The position numbers and the translations under genes are program-made. Positions 37,896-46,466 of a stretch of 64,000 nucleotides of DNA are shown in pieces. The DNA comes from Bacteroides sp. GM023 (lineage in GTDB: Bacteria; Bacteroidota; Bacteroidia; Bacteroidales; Bacteroidaceae): assembly GCF_014750685.1 (NCBI RefSeq), contig NZ_JAAXGE010000002.1:124001-188000 (forward strand). Reading direction: 5' to 3'. Every line of letters starts with the position of its first letter. Positions within the stretch are counted from its first letter, which is position 1. The notes beneath the pieces are model-generated. The model was not told the DNA's origin, ran no database searches, and was given only the letters and a program-made list of their open reading frames with translations.

Positions 37896-40800
37896 ATGAT
37901 TCGATATTTTTTCTTTGTAATTGTTTTATTCCTTGTTTCATATATATCTTCATTTGCAGAAAATTCTTCCATTCTGTGGTATAAGCAAGCAGACTTGAAT
38001 TTCCATAATATTGTTGATATTGAAACTACTTCTGAGGGATTTGCTTGGATAGCTACCCATATGGGATTATATAAATATGATGGTTGTGAGTTGGAGCGTC
38101 AACCGGATATTGAATATGAAATTAACTCGATATGCTTAGAGTCGGGGGGAGACTTGTATTTTTGTTCAGGAAGGGATCTGTATTTATATAATCCTATTCA
38201 CTGCACTGCCGAGTTATTGAGGCGTTTACCTCTGCCTGCAGGACAAAAGGTGAATGTAATATATGAAGATTCGGATAAAAAATTATGGATTGGGACATCG
38301 GATGGATTATTTCTATATTCTCCTTTATCGAAGAAAAAGGAGCTCATGAAGCTGGAACTACCCGGTATGACAAATGACACACCTACTATAATAAGAACGA
38401 TTTATCAGGATTGTAAGAAAACACTGTGGATAGGAACCTTTGATGGAATTTATTTTATTGATGAAAAGTTGCAGATTTCCAGAATGCTATCTCAGGAATC
38501 ATCCACATTCGGTCCTAAGAACAATTTGACTCTATCTTTTTGTGAAAGTTTATCTGACAAGAACATAATATGGAGTGGAACCGAAACGGGACTTTTGAGA
38601 ATAAACATAGATAAAAAGATAGAAGAGCGAAAATATTTTCGTGATAATAGGTTTGGAACGAAAAATGATTGCATAAAGTCTGTAGCCGCCTATGGTAATA
38701 AATATCTTTTTTTGGGAACTGACAATGGACTTTATCTTTTCGATACTGAAAGCCAACGTATAGTTCAAGAATGGTTTAAAGATATTGGAAATAAGAATGC
38801 TATAGGAGGCAATATTATTAGTCTTGTTAAGGTGGTAAACAATTCGTTATGGGTATGTACAGATAATAAAGTGTCTATATTCTCTCTTGAAAGTTTGGGG
38901 GTAAAATGGGTTGACTCATTCCGGTGGGCTGATGGAAATAAAGGTGAATTCTCTTCAACGATAAGAGCTGTAGTGAAGGATAGCCTGGAGAATATCTGGA
39001 TTGGGACTAACAATGGGCTGTATAAGACTCAGAAAGGAATTCTCACAGGAGAATATAGCAGAAAAAATGCAGGGTTATCGTTTGATCAAGTGTCCTCCTT
39101 ATTGTTCAAAGAGGATAAGTTATGGATTGGAACTGCACATGGATTGAATTATTATGATTATCATGAGAAAACGATTAAAAGAGTCATTTTCGAGAATTTT
39201 CATTCGGATTTTCAGTATATAAACGGGTTAGTATCGGCAGATGGAGAAGACCTTTGGGCGATTGCAATGAATGGTTTATATCGGATATCTGGAACAAAGA
39301 ATAAAAAAGACATTCATTATAGGATACAGCATTTCTCCAATCCTATACTGAAGAACGTAGTTCCTTCTATTATTTATATAGATCATTTAAATGTGATTTG
39401 GGTTGGGACTTATAGTGGAGAATTATTGAAATTAGGAAGTGATCGTAAAGAGTTGATTGCTGTCGACTATCAAGGTGATATCAAAAAAGGGAATAGACCA
39501 GTTCGGTCTGTTTGTATCACTGATAGTATCTTATGGGTAGGAAGAGATGATGGATTGTTCTCAGTCAATCTGATAGACAATAAAATGGTTTCTTATCCGG
39601 TTCGCGATGATGAATTCTTATTAGGAATGATCGCACCAGATCAAGAAGATAAGGATGTGCTGTGGTTACTTTCTTCAAATGCGGTGATACGTTTCAGCCA
39701 ACGTAATGGTGAATATAGGAGAATAGCACTATTCGACTATTTCTGCAATATTACCTTATCGGGTATTAATACTGGTTTTGTAGATATGGAAGGTGTTATC
39801 TATTATGGAGGTAATAATGGATATATATGTTTTAATCCTGCTCAGGTGAATGTCGAGAATGATAATGTTCATATTGTTTTCTCAAGGCTACACATAAATA
39901 ATGAGATAATCAGACCCAATCGGGTTTATAATGAACATGTCATTTTAACGCAAAGTATCTCTACCGCAAAAGAGTTTTCGCTAGTGGAAGGATTCAACAA
40001 TATAAATATAGAGTTTGCTTTGCTGGATTATGCCAATATGGGGCTGCATACATGCAGATATACGCTTGATGGCTATTTCAATACTTGGATAGAATTAAAT
40101 GATGATAATAGAATTGCACTCAATAATCTTCCGATAGGACAATATACACTAAGAGTACAAGTGTCAACAATATCTGGGAATATACATGAAGCTTCCATAA
40201 TCATTAATATACTACCTCCTTGGTGGAAGACAACATTGGCAAAGCTAGTATATATACTTATATGTATAGGTGCTGTATATTGGTTTTTGAGATTGCTATG
40301 GACCCGGTTGAAATGGAAACAAGAATTTCAACTGGAAAGGTCTACCAGAGAATTGCAGGAACAGACCATACAGATAAGATTAGATTTGCTGACAGATATC
40401 TCGCATGAATTTAGAACCCCTTTAACTTTAATAATGAGTCCTGTCAATAGTCTCATAGAAAAGATCAAAGACGAATCGGACAAAGAAGAATTGATGCTTA
40501 TAAAGAAAAATAGTGAAAGATTGGAGAGAATGGTCACTCAGATTATCGATTTGAAGGATATTGAAATTAATAAAGACAGAATGCAACTGAAAAATGGAGA
40601 TTTACCTTCGATTATCCGCGAACTGATGAATGGTTTTCAGATAGCTGGGAGAGAAAAAGGAATCCTGGTAGAATACCATTCAGATTGTGACAGTAAGCTT
40701 TCTTTGTTCGATAGTGATAAGGTGGAGAAGATTTTCTCAAATTTACTTTATAATGCATTGAAGTTCACGTCTGACGGGGGTACTGTTGAAGTATCGGTTA

Positions 40801-41867
40801 GTGAAGTCGATAAAAATTATGTCATATCGGTAAAAGATACTGGTATAGGAATCTCAGAGAAAGATTTACCGCATATTTTCAATCGATTTTATCAAGGGGA
40901 GAATAATAAGAAAATCTCTTCGAAAGGACGTGGGATTGGATTAATGCTAGTGAAGAAATACGTAGAATTACATGATGGGGAAATCAGCGTTATTAGTAAG
41001 ATGGGAGCAGGAACGGAGTTTACTGTGACATTACCGATTGTTGTTCTGCCTGAAAAAAAGGCCGAAGATATTAGTAATGAAAATACAATTGATTTAGGGG
41101 ACGATAAGAAGACATATAAAATTCTGGTAGTGGATGACGAGAAAGATATCAGACAATTCTTGAACCTGCATCTAGGGCCGAATTTTAAAGTCATTCTGGC
41201 AGATAATGGGCGTGAAGCTTTGCATAAAATTAAAGAGAAGCTACCGGATTTAATAATTACTGACTGGATGATGCCTGAGATGAATGGTTTGGAATTGTGT
41301 AAAACTTTGAAAGGGGATGAACTCACTTCTCATATACCAATTATTATTCTTACTGTGAAGAGCGATGAAGAGAGTTATTATGACTCAGTTTCTGCAGGAG
41401 TTGATGATTTCATTAAAAAGCCATTTAGTATCAGAATGCTAAAAGCAAAGGTCAGGAAATTGCTTGAGAAACAGGAACAGCAAAGGAGATATTATACCGA
41501 ATTAATAAAAACGATGCCTTACGAAGTTGTGCTTGAATCGCATGGAGATAAGTTTATTAGGAATTTGACGGAAATAATACATCAGAATGTTGATAATGAG
41601 AATTTGGACACAACGCTACTTTGCCAGAAACTTCAATTGTCCCATCAATGCATATATCGTAAGTTGAAAACATTGACAGGAATGACCATCCCCGAATATA
41701 TCAGAATGATTCGACTAAAAAAAGCAGAGCAATTATTACTCACAACGGACTACAGTATTACAGAGTTAATGTATCATATAGGATTTTCCAGCCGCTCTCA
41801 TTTTTTTAAATGCTTTACTAAACAATATGGGGTATCTCCGGATAAATATAGAACACAAAAAGAGTAG
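37896..41867 (+). CDS. Hybrid two-component system regulator (HTCS) of PUL1
   Basis: 1323 aa in one chain. Signal peptide (SSFAEN), a periplasmic sensor of two beta-propellers built from repeats like LWIGTSDGL (about 25-690), a Y_Y_Y domain (about 695-765), a transmembrane helix (about 780-800), histidine kinase with His837 in DISHEFRTP, an HATPase domain (GIGLMLVKKYV), a receiver domain with Asp1123 in IITDWMMP, and a C-terminal AraC-type DNA-binding domain (about 1225-1320). HTCS proteins bind a breakdown product in the periplasm and activate the adjacent PUL. It is divergent from the PUL1 operon, which it very probably controls. Confidence 0.95.
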   Translation: MIRYFFFVIVLFLVSYISSFAENSSILWYKQADLNFHNIVDIETTSEGFAWIATHMGLYKYDGCELERQPDIEYEINSICLESGGDLYFCSGRDLYLYNPIHCTAELLRRLPLPAGQKVNVIYEDSDKKLWIGTSDGLFLYSPLSKKKELMKLELPGMTNDTPTIIRTIYQDCKKTLWIGTFDGIYFIDEKLQISRMLSQESSTFGPKNNLTLSFCESLSDKNIIWSGTETGLLRINIDKKIEERKYFRDNRFGTKNDCIKSVAAYGNKYLFLGTDNGLYLFDTESQRIVQEWFKDIGNKNAIGGNIISLVKVVNNSLWVCTDNKVSIFSLESLGVKWVDSFRWADGNKGEFSSTIRAVVKDSLENIWIGTNNGLYKTQKGILTGEYSRKNAGLSFDQVSSLLFKEDKLWIGTAHGLNYYDYHEKTIKRVIFENFHSDFQYINGLVSADGEDLWAIAMNGLYRISGTKNKKDIHYRIQHFSNPILKNVVPSIIYIDHLNVIWVGTYSGELLKLGSDRKELIAVDYQGDIKKGNRPVRSVCITDSILWVGRDDGLFSVNLIDNKMVSYPVRDDEFLLGMIAPDQEDKDVLWLLSSNAVIRFSQRNGEYRRIALFDYFCNITLSGINTGFVDMEGVIYYGGNNGYICFNPAQVNVENDNVHIVFSRLHINNEIIRPNRVYNEHVILTQSISTAKEFSLVEGFNNINIEFALLDYANMGLHTCRYTLDGYFNTWIELNDDNRIALNNLPIGQYTLRVQVSTISGNIHEASIIINILPPWWKTTLAKLVYILICIGAVYWFLRLLWTRLKWKQEFQLERSTRELQEQTIQIRLDLLTDISHEFRTPLTLIMSPVNSLIEKIKDESDKEELMLIKKNSERLERMVTQIIDLKDIEINKDRMQLKNGDLPSIIRELMNGFQIAGREKGILVEYHSDCDSKLSLFDSDKVEKIFSNLLYNALKFTSDGGTVEVSVSEVDKNYVISVKDTGIGISEKDLPHIFNRFYQGENNKKISSKGRGIGLMLVKKYVELHDGEISVISKMGAGTEFTVTLPIVVLPEKKAEDISNENTIDLGDDKKTYKILVVDDEKDIRQFLNLHLGPNFKVILADNGREALHKIKEKLPDLIITDWMMPEMNGLELCKTLKGDELTSHIPIIILTVKSDEESYYDSVSAGVDDFIKKPFSIRMLKAKVRKLLEKQEQQRRYYTELIKTMPYEVVLESHGDKFIRNLTEIIHQNVDNENLDTTLLCQKLQLSHQCIYRKLKTLTGMTIPEYIRMIRLKKAEQLLLTTDYSITELMYHIGFSSRSHFFKCFTKQYGVSPDKYRTQKE

Positions 41868-42041
41868 TATTGAATGCCTTGCCTTTGTGAATGGGAACGA
41901 AAGAAGGAGGAGAACGTAATACACCAAATGCTCGCCCGATTTCCACAAAAAAGCGCATTACAAACCATGTAAAATTAATTTCCATAAGAACCCATTATCC
42001 CATCGTATTCATTTATCTAATTTTCTAAAACAATGAATCAA

Positions 42042-42063
42042 AGTTCAACTACTGATTCGCATA
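42042..42063. repeat. Solo end of the IS982-like element
   Basis: 22 bp (AGTTCAACTACTGATTCGCA + TA) identical to the right end of the decayed IS at 25617-25638, in the same orientation. No transposase sequence is seen next to it. With the IS on the other side it brackets PUL1. Confidence 0.8.
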
Positions 42064-42088
42064 AGTAATAAAGCAAAAGAATAACACC

Positions 42089-42110
42089 ATTTTATTTCTT
42101 ATACGAAATA
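42089..42110 (-). promoter_or_regulatory. Gene-less copy of an ATPase upstream region
   Basis: ATTTTATTTCTTATACGAAA (42089-42108) is identical to 62272-62291, the upstream region of the ATPase gene that starts at 62233. The likeness extends on both sides (TAAGTAATAA and GAAAAGA). Here no ATPase gene follows; the sequence runs into the solo IS end. An inverted relative of the motif overlaps the next promoter (42161-42187). Confidence 0.55.
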
Positions 42111-42144
42111 AGAAAAGAAAGAATTGTTTAATAACAGCCAACTC

Positions 42145-42175
42145 TTGACTTTCCCCTTTTTATTTCGTATCTTTG
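42145..42175 (+). promoter_or_regulatory. Promoter of a short transcription unit
   Basis: TTG (42145-42147, as TTGACT) and TATCTTTG (42168-42175) are 20 nt apart, a near-ideal Bacteroides promoter. A strong terminator follows 100-130 nt on. Confidence 0.7.
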
Positions 42176-42181
42176 AAGAAA

Positions 42182-42312
42182 TAAAAAAGAAGAAAACTAA
42201 GATGAAACATACAAATATCAAGACATAATAGAGCATTATCAACTATATATTTCCATATATAAAGGAATTGGAATGGGAGAAAATCAGCACTGATTTTCTC
42301 CCATTTTGTTTA
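42182..42312 (+). ncRNA. Candidate ~130-nt transcript (small RNA or decayed gene leader)
   Basis: Bounded by the promoter at 42145-42175 and the intrinsic terminator at 42272-42305. It holds only a tiny frame, MKHTNIKT (42202-42228). The promoter contains the TATTTCGTAT / AAGAAATAAAA motif seen upstream of the 62233 ATPase, so the unit could also be the leader of a lost ATPase gene. Confidence 0.4.
42272..42305 (+). terminator. Strong intrinsic terminator of the short unit
   Basis: A perfect 15-bp stem (42272-42286 with 42291-42305; AATGGGAGAAAATCA and its complement) with the tetraloop GCAC, followed by TTGTTTAT. Confidence 0.85.
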
Positions 42313-42348
42313 TATTATTCACAAACAATTCAGAAATTCATCAAAAAT

Positions 42349-42430
42349 AGTTTTTAATAAACTCTGATACCGTTTTTAATAAACCCCTCAATAGTTTATT
42401 AAAAACGATATTCGGGTTTATTAGAAAACT
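42349..42430. repeat. Palindromic array, four units of 22 bp
   Basis: Units start at 42349, 42371, 42393 and 42415. Each has GTTT and AAAC arms around an AT centre (GTTTTTAATAAAC in units 1-2; its inverse GTTTATTAAAAAC in unit 3; GTTTATTAGAAAAC in unit 4). Units 2 and 3 can also pair with each other over 14 bp. It lies between the short unit and the promoter of the phosphodiesterase gene. Confidence 0.8.
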
Positions 42431-42617
42431 GTCAAGATATTATTGCTAAGAAGAAACAGACTTATTCATATTTGAATAAGTAGAGTTGTGGAATAGTTAA
42501 TATTATATACAAATAACTTATTGTATTTTCCTTACAATATATTTATTCTCCCGTTTTGTCTCTGAAATCACCATCTTTAATAGCTATTATTCCATAAAGC
42601 AAGCGCATTGAAAAAAA

Positions 42618-42673
42618 GTATTAGTATCTGCTAATATTATATTTGTCTCTCCTTTAAAATAGCCCTATCTTTG
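42618..42673 (+). promoter_or_regulatory. Promoter with 30-bp dyad element, copy B
   Basis: This is the best copy: TATTAG-N6-CTAATA is a perfect dyad within 42618-42647, running into the -33 TTTG (42642-42645); TATCTTTG (42666-42673) follows after 20 nt. Serves the gene at 42740. Confidence 0.8.
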
Positions 42674-42739
42674 TCTATCGTTAGTTATGACCTCTCATTA
42701 AACAACGAATAAAACATTAACCATATAAATAAAAGTATC

Positions 42740-43657
42740 ATGAATAAACAGACCTTATTAACACTACTTACTACATTTGCTTTACTCTTCAGTCTAAGTT
42801 TCTCTTGCAATGCCAAAGGAAAAGACAAAGCCAAACACGTTGTTTTTATCGGATTGGATGGCTGGGGCGCATATAGCCTGCCCAAAGCAGATATGCCCAA
42901 TGTCAAAAAGCTGATGGAAGACGGTTCTTATACACTAAAGAAACGTTCCGCCCTTCCTTCCTCCAGCGCCATCAACTGGGCATCCATGTTTATGGGAGCC
43001 GGACCGGAACTTCACGGATACACCGAATGGGGCTCTAAAACCCCGGAACTTCCATCACGTGTATTGAACGAACATGGCATTTTCCCTACTGTTTTCCAAT
43101 TGCTGCGCGATGCTCGTCCGAAGGCAGAAATCGGCTGTTTGTACGAATGGGAAGGAATCAAATATTTAGTAGACACTCTTTCCATGAGCTACCATTACCA
43201 TGTTGCCGATTACAACAAGACTCCAAAAGAGTTGGGCAATATGGCATCCGCTTATATTAAGGAAAAACAGCCGGCTCTCGTCGCTATCTGCTATGATAGT
43301 CCGGACCATACCGGTCATACTGAAGGACATGACACTCCTGCCTATTATGAGAAACTCAAAGAGCTGGATACTTATGTCGGCCAAATCGTTCAGGCAGTGA
43401 AAGATGCCGGAATCTTTGACGACACCATTTTCATATTGACTTCCGACCATGGTGGCATCGACAAAGGACACGGTGGAAAAACGATGCAAGAAATGGAAAC
43501 CCCGTTTATCATTTCCGGTAAGAATATCAAAAAAGGACTTAGATTCGATGATGTAAGTATGATGCAATACGATGTAGCTTCTACAATAGCATCTATTTTC
43601 AATCTTGAACAACCACAAGTCTGGATTGGCAGACCGATGAATATTGTTTTCAAATAA
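42740..43657 (+). CDS. Exported alkaline-phosphatase-superfamily phosphodiesterase/pyrophosphatase
   Basis: 305 aa with a signal peptide ending FSCNAKG (the Cys may instead be lipidated). Metal-site motifs of the nucleotide pyrophosphatase/phosphodiesterase group are visible: FIGLDGWG near residue 35, a Ser-rich nucleophile region SSSAINWASM near 75, YDSPDHTGHTEGH near 195 and TSDHGGIDKGHGG near 235. Acts in the periplasm or on the surface on phospho- or sulfo-esters; the substrate is not clear. Its promoter carries the shared dyad element. Confidence 0.88.
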   Translation: MNKQTLLTLLTTFALLFSLSFSCNAKGKDKAKHVVFIGLDGWGAYSLPKADMPNVKKLMEDGSYTLKKRSALPSSSAINWASMFMGAGPELHGYTEWGSKTPELPSRVLNEHGIFPTVFQLLRDARPKAEIGCLYEWEGIKYLVDTLSMSYHYHVADYNKTPKELGNMASAYIKEKQPALVAICYDSPDHTGHTEGHDTPAYYEKLKELDTYVGQIVQAVKDAGIFDDTIFILTSDHGGIDKGHGGKTMQEMETPFIISGKNIKKGLRFDDVSMMQYDVASTIASIFNLEQPQVWIGRPMNIVFK

Positions 43658-43684
43658 CCATTGAGATTATATAGGAAATTAAGA

Positions 43685-43733
43685 AATAAGGAAAGGAGAA
43701 GCTAGATTTGTTGTAGCTTCCCCTTTCCTTATT
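43685..43733 (+). terminator. Long hairpin after the phosphodiesterase gene
   Basis: Arms 43685-43704 and 43714-43733 pair over 19 of 20 positions, loop 9 nt. There is no T-run after it, but position and strength suggest transcription ends here. Confidence 0.6.
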
Positions 43734-43865
43734 AATAAGTTACTTATTTGATTTAAACGATTAGTTATTTAAAAGACAACCACATAACAAGTTTTATTCA
43801 TATACAAAAAAGCTGTGAAAAACTAATTCCATCGCTTATTATAATTTAGCTAAAGTATATATTAC

Positions 43866-44144
43866 TTATTTATCTCCATAGTGCCCTTTTACAGAAACAA
43901 CAGTTACTGTAACTGTCTCTTCATGTATAGTGTATATGATACGAAAATGTTTATTTATGCGCCTACTCCAATACCCTGAAAGGTTGCCTTTCAGTTGTTC
44001 CACTTGTCCTGTTCCTGTGGATGGATGTTCTTCCAACTCTTTGAACAGAGAGAGTATTTTTGCTAAATCCTTCTTTTGCCCGGATTTTTTCCATTGGATA
44101 AGTTGTTTCTCGGCTTCTTCCGTTAACACTATCCTATAGCTCAT
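43866..44144 (-). CDS. Txe/YoeB-family mRNA interferase toxin
   Basis: 92 aa. Closely follows the YoeB pattern: EEAEKQLIQWKKSG at the N-terminus, Glu49 in QVEQLKG, LSGYWSRRI, Arg68 in HFRIIYTI and the C-terminal His88-Tyr89 (GHYG). These match the catalytic residues known for E. coli YoeB, which cuts mRNA in the ribosome. Its start overlaps the end of the antitoxin gene by 4 nt, the usual arrangement for this module. Confidence 0.92.
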   Translation of the reverse strand: MSYRIVLTEEAEKQLIQWKKSGQKKDLAKILSLFKELEEHPSTGTGQVEQLKGNLSGYWSRRINKHFRIIYTIHEETVTVTVVSVKGHYGDK

Positions 44145-44443
44145 ACCCCTAGTAAGCTTCTGATTTCATCCATTGAATAAGCTTTGACTTTTCCTTTTTT
44201 AGCATCTTCGATTCCACGTTCTACGGATGCCATGTTTTCGGGATTATCAAACCATGAGTCACCACTTGGGCTTGGATTGGTTGATACTTCCACGCTTAGG
44301 CTATCAGCTTTGGCCACCAAAATATTTTCAATGAATGCCTTCAAGCTTTTGCCTTGAGACGCCGCCATGATGGATAATTTCTGCAAAGTCTCTATTGGCA
44401 AATCAATGTTTTTTCTTTTCTTTTCTAATGTTACTGCTGCCAT
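44141..44443 (-). CDS. Antitoxin partner of YoeB
   Basis: ATG at 44443 chosen, giving 100 aa; the frame extends 21 nt to a TTG. The N-terminal part (KNIDLPIETLQKLSIMAASQ and GKSLKAFIENIL) looks like a ribbon-helix-helix/MetJ-type DNA-binding segment, and the acidic C-terminal part (SWFDNPENMASVERGIEDAK) resembles a toxin-binding tail. Expected to bind YoeB and repress the operon. It is not the classic Phd/YefM fold of E. coli. Confidence 0.8.
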   Translation of the reverse strand: MAAVTLEKKRKNIDLPIETLQKLSIMAASQGKSLKAFIENILVAKADSLSVEVSTNPSPSGDSWFDNPENMASVERGIEDAKKGKVKAYSMDEIRSLLGV

Positions 44444-44643
44444 AATCTTTGATATTTGATACAAATATATAATATATATATGATATACACAATATACATT
44501 ATACTATTTAACACAACTCATTGATTCATAAGCCAAAATGCGATGGCAAAAATAATATATAAAAGAATAAAAATTCAGTTGATTAAAATACAAACAGCCA
44601 GTGTAAGTGTTCTAATATAATATCACTATAAAATAAACACATT

Positions 44644-45372
44644 ATGAATTTAGAAGAAGTCCTCAATTATCGCCGTTCCGTACGGGTGTATGATAAAGAA
44701 AAACAGATAGCTCCGGAAAGGGTGAAGCATTGTTTGGAACTGGCAACATTAGCTCCCAACAGTTCAGATATGCAGTTATGGGAATTTTACCATATCACGC
44801 AACCCGAGATGTTGGCGAAAGTTTCAAGGGCCTGCCTCGATCAAAAAGCAACCTCGACAGCCTCGCAAGTGGTTGTTTTTGTTGTACGAAGGGATGCGTA
44901 CAGGAAACGTGCACGATTTGTACTCGAGTTCGAACGTGAAAATATTCGTCGTTACAGTCCAAAAGAGCGTCAGGAAAAACGCATCAAAGACCGGGAACTG
45001 TACTACGGGACATTGATGCCATTCGTTTACGCCCGTTTCTTCGGAATTTTAGGGCTATTCAGGAAATTACTGGCAAATATTATCAGCATTTTCCGTCCGA
45101 TGATGCTCGAAGTCTCAGAAAATGACACACGCGTAGTAGCCCATAAATCCTGCGCGCTTGCCGCCCAGACATTTATGATTGCGATGGCAAACGAAGGGTA
45201 TGATACATGTCCCTTAGAAGGCTTGGACAGCCGTCGACTAAAAAGAGTTCTGAAACTACCTCATGGTGCTGAAATTAACATGGTTATTTCCTGTGGAATA
45301 CGGGATGGGAACAAAGGTATCTGGGGAGAACGATGCAGAGTACCGTTTGATGAGGTGTATCATAAAATTTAA
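44644..45372 (+). CDS. Nitroreductase-family flavoprotein
   Basis: 242 aa, cytoplasmic. The FMN-binding start NYRRSVRVYD and the LAPNSSDMQLWEFY block are typical; the C-terminal half has a hydrophobic stretch (FARFFGILGLFRKLLANI), then AAQTFMIAMANEGYDTCPLEG, matching the dimer/flavin region. Substrate not predictable. The last codons (VYHKI and stop) are present again 1.1 kb downstream at 46469-46486. Confidence 0.88.
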   Translation: MNLEEVLNYRRSVRVYDKEKQIAPERVKHCLELATLAPNSSDMQLWEFYHITQPEMLAKVSRACLDQKATSTASQVVVFVVRRDAYRKRARFVLEFERENIRRYSPKERQEKRIKDRELYYGTLMPFVYARFFGILGLFRKLLANIISIFRPMMLEVSENDTRVVAHKSCALAAQTFMIAMANEGYDTCPLEGLDSRRLKRVLKLPHGAEINMVISCGIRDGNKGIWGERCRVPFDEVYHKI

Positions 45373-45516
45373 TGTATACATTTTTAAAGTAGGCAGAAAG
45401 AATTAAAGAAAAAAGAGATAATCACCGATAAGGTTTACTAATGAATATTAGGCATTTAATCTTCATATTCTGCGAAAAAGGTTGTAACTTTGCCATAACT
45501 TAAAAAAGGAAGTGAT

Positions 45517-46401
45517 ATGGAACAGGCAGACAGATATATTCGTTTTGACTGGGCAATCAAAAGACTGCTTCGTCAGAAGGCTAACTTCAGTGTTTTAGAA
45601 GGTTTCCTTACGGTACTACTTGGCGAAGAGGTGAAAATCATCGAGATACTTGAAAGTGAAAGTAACCAGCAGACAGCCGATGATAAATTCAACCGTGTGG
45701 ATATCAAAGCCAAAAATGATAAGGATGAAATAATTATCATTGAGGTTCAGAATACTCGTGAACTTTATTATTTGGAACGTATTCTCTACGGAGTGGCAAA
45801 AGCCATCACGGAGCATATATCTCTTGGTGAACGCTATTATGAGGTGAAAAAGATTTATTCCATCAGCATCTTGTACTTCGATATTGGCAAGGGAGATGAC
45901 TACTTATATCACGGACAGAACAACTTTGTCGGAGTACATACGAACGACCGACTTGAAGTGACTACCAAAGAGAAAGACGCACTGGTGCATAAGCTCCCCG
46001 CAGAAGTATTTCCCGAGTATTTCCTAATTCGGGTGAATGAGTTCAACAAAGTGGCTGTTACTCCTTTGGAAGAATGGGTGGAGTATCTGAAGACAGGTTG
46101 TATCCGTTTTGATACGGAAACGCCGGGACTGAAAGAAGCTCGCGAAAAACTGGTTTATTATAATATGTCCAAAGCGGAACGCCAGGCTTATGATGAACAT
46201 TTGAGTGCCATCATGATACAGAATGATGTGTTGGATGGAGCGAAACTGGAAGGACGTATGGAAGGACGTATGGAAGGACGCATGGAAGGGCTTCAAGAAG
46301 GACGTATGGAAGTTGCCCGTAACATGAAAAAGCTGGGAGTTACTATTGAGGTAATCATACAAAGTACCGGATTATCAGAAAAAGAAATAGAGATTTTATA
46401 A
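45517..46401 (+). CDS. Rpn-family PD-(D/E)XK nuclease (recombination-promoting nuclease)
   Basis: 294 aa. N-terminal FDWAIKRLLRQKANFSVLEGFL is the usual start of the family. The nuclease core is visible as FNRVDIKAKND followed by IIIIEVQN (E-x-Q variant of the E-x-K motif). The C-terminus has a run of EGRM repeats encoded by 12-bp DNA repeats. Rpn proteins raise RecA-independent recombination in E. coli. The cassette is flanked by direct repeats of the neighbouring gene end, which fits insertion by recombination. A TAACTTTG box about 30 nt upstream could be its promoter. Confidence 0.9.
   Translation: MEQADRYIRFDWAIKRLLRQKANFSVLEGFLTVLLGEEVKIIEILESESNQQTADDKFNRVDIKAKNDKDEIIIIEVQNTRELYYLERILYGVAKAITEHISLGERYYEVKKIYSISILYFDIGKGDDYLYHGQNNFVGVHTNDRLEVTTKEKDALVHKLPAEVFPEYFLIRVNEFNKVAVTPLEEWVEYLKTGCIRFDTETPGLKEAREKLVYYNMSKAERQAYDEHLSAIMIQNDVLDGAKLEGRMEGRMEGRMEGLQEGRMEVARNMKKLGVTIEVIIQSTGLSEKEIEIL
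46249..46308 (+). repeat. In-frame 12-bp tandem repeat in the Rpn gene
   Basis: Five 12-bp units related to GAAGGACGTATG (46249, 46261, 46273, 46285, 46297) code for EGRM-like tetrapeptides. Unit 4 has diverged (EGLQ). Confidence 0.9.
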
Positions 46402-46423
46402 GTAAAATATATATCTACATATC

Positions 46424-46466
46424 CCCTTCTTATTTCTCCCTTATCAGAAAGTTGAAATAAGAAGGG
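46424..46466 (+). terminator. Hairpin after the Rpn gene
   Basis: CCCTTCTTATTTC (46424-46436) pairs perfectly with GAAATAAGAAGGG (46454-46466); loop 17 nt, no T-run. Probable end of the Rpn transcript. Confidence 0.5.

Noticed and set aside
41766..41948. 60-codon frame on the minus strand at the end of the hybrid sensor gene
   Set aside because: Mostly antisense to the sensor's AraC domain, no promoter and no recognisable product.
25617..42063. 22-bp identical direct repeats around PUL1 read as attL/attR of an integrative element
   Set aside because: An inverted copy at 24926-24944, together with 8-bp target duplications, shows that the sequence is the end of an insertion sequence. No integrase is encoded between the repeats.
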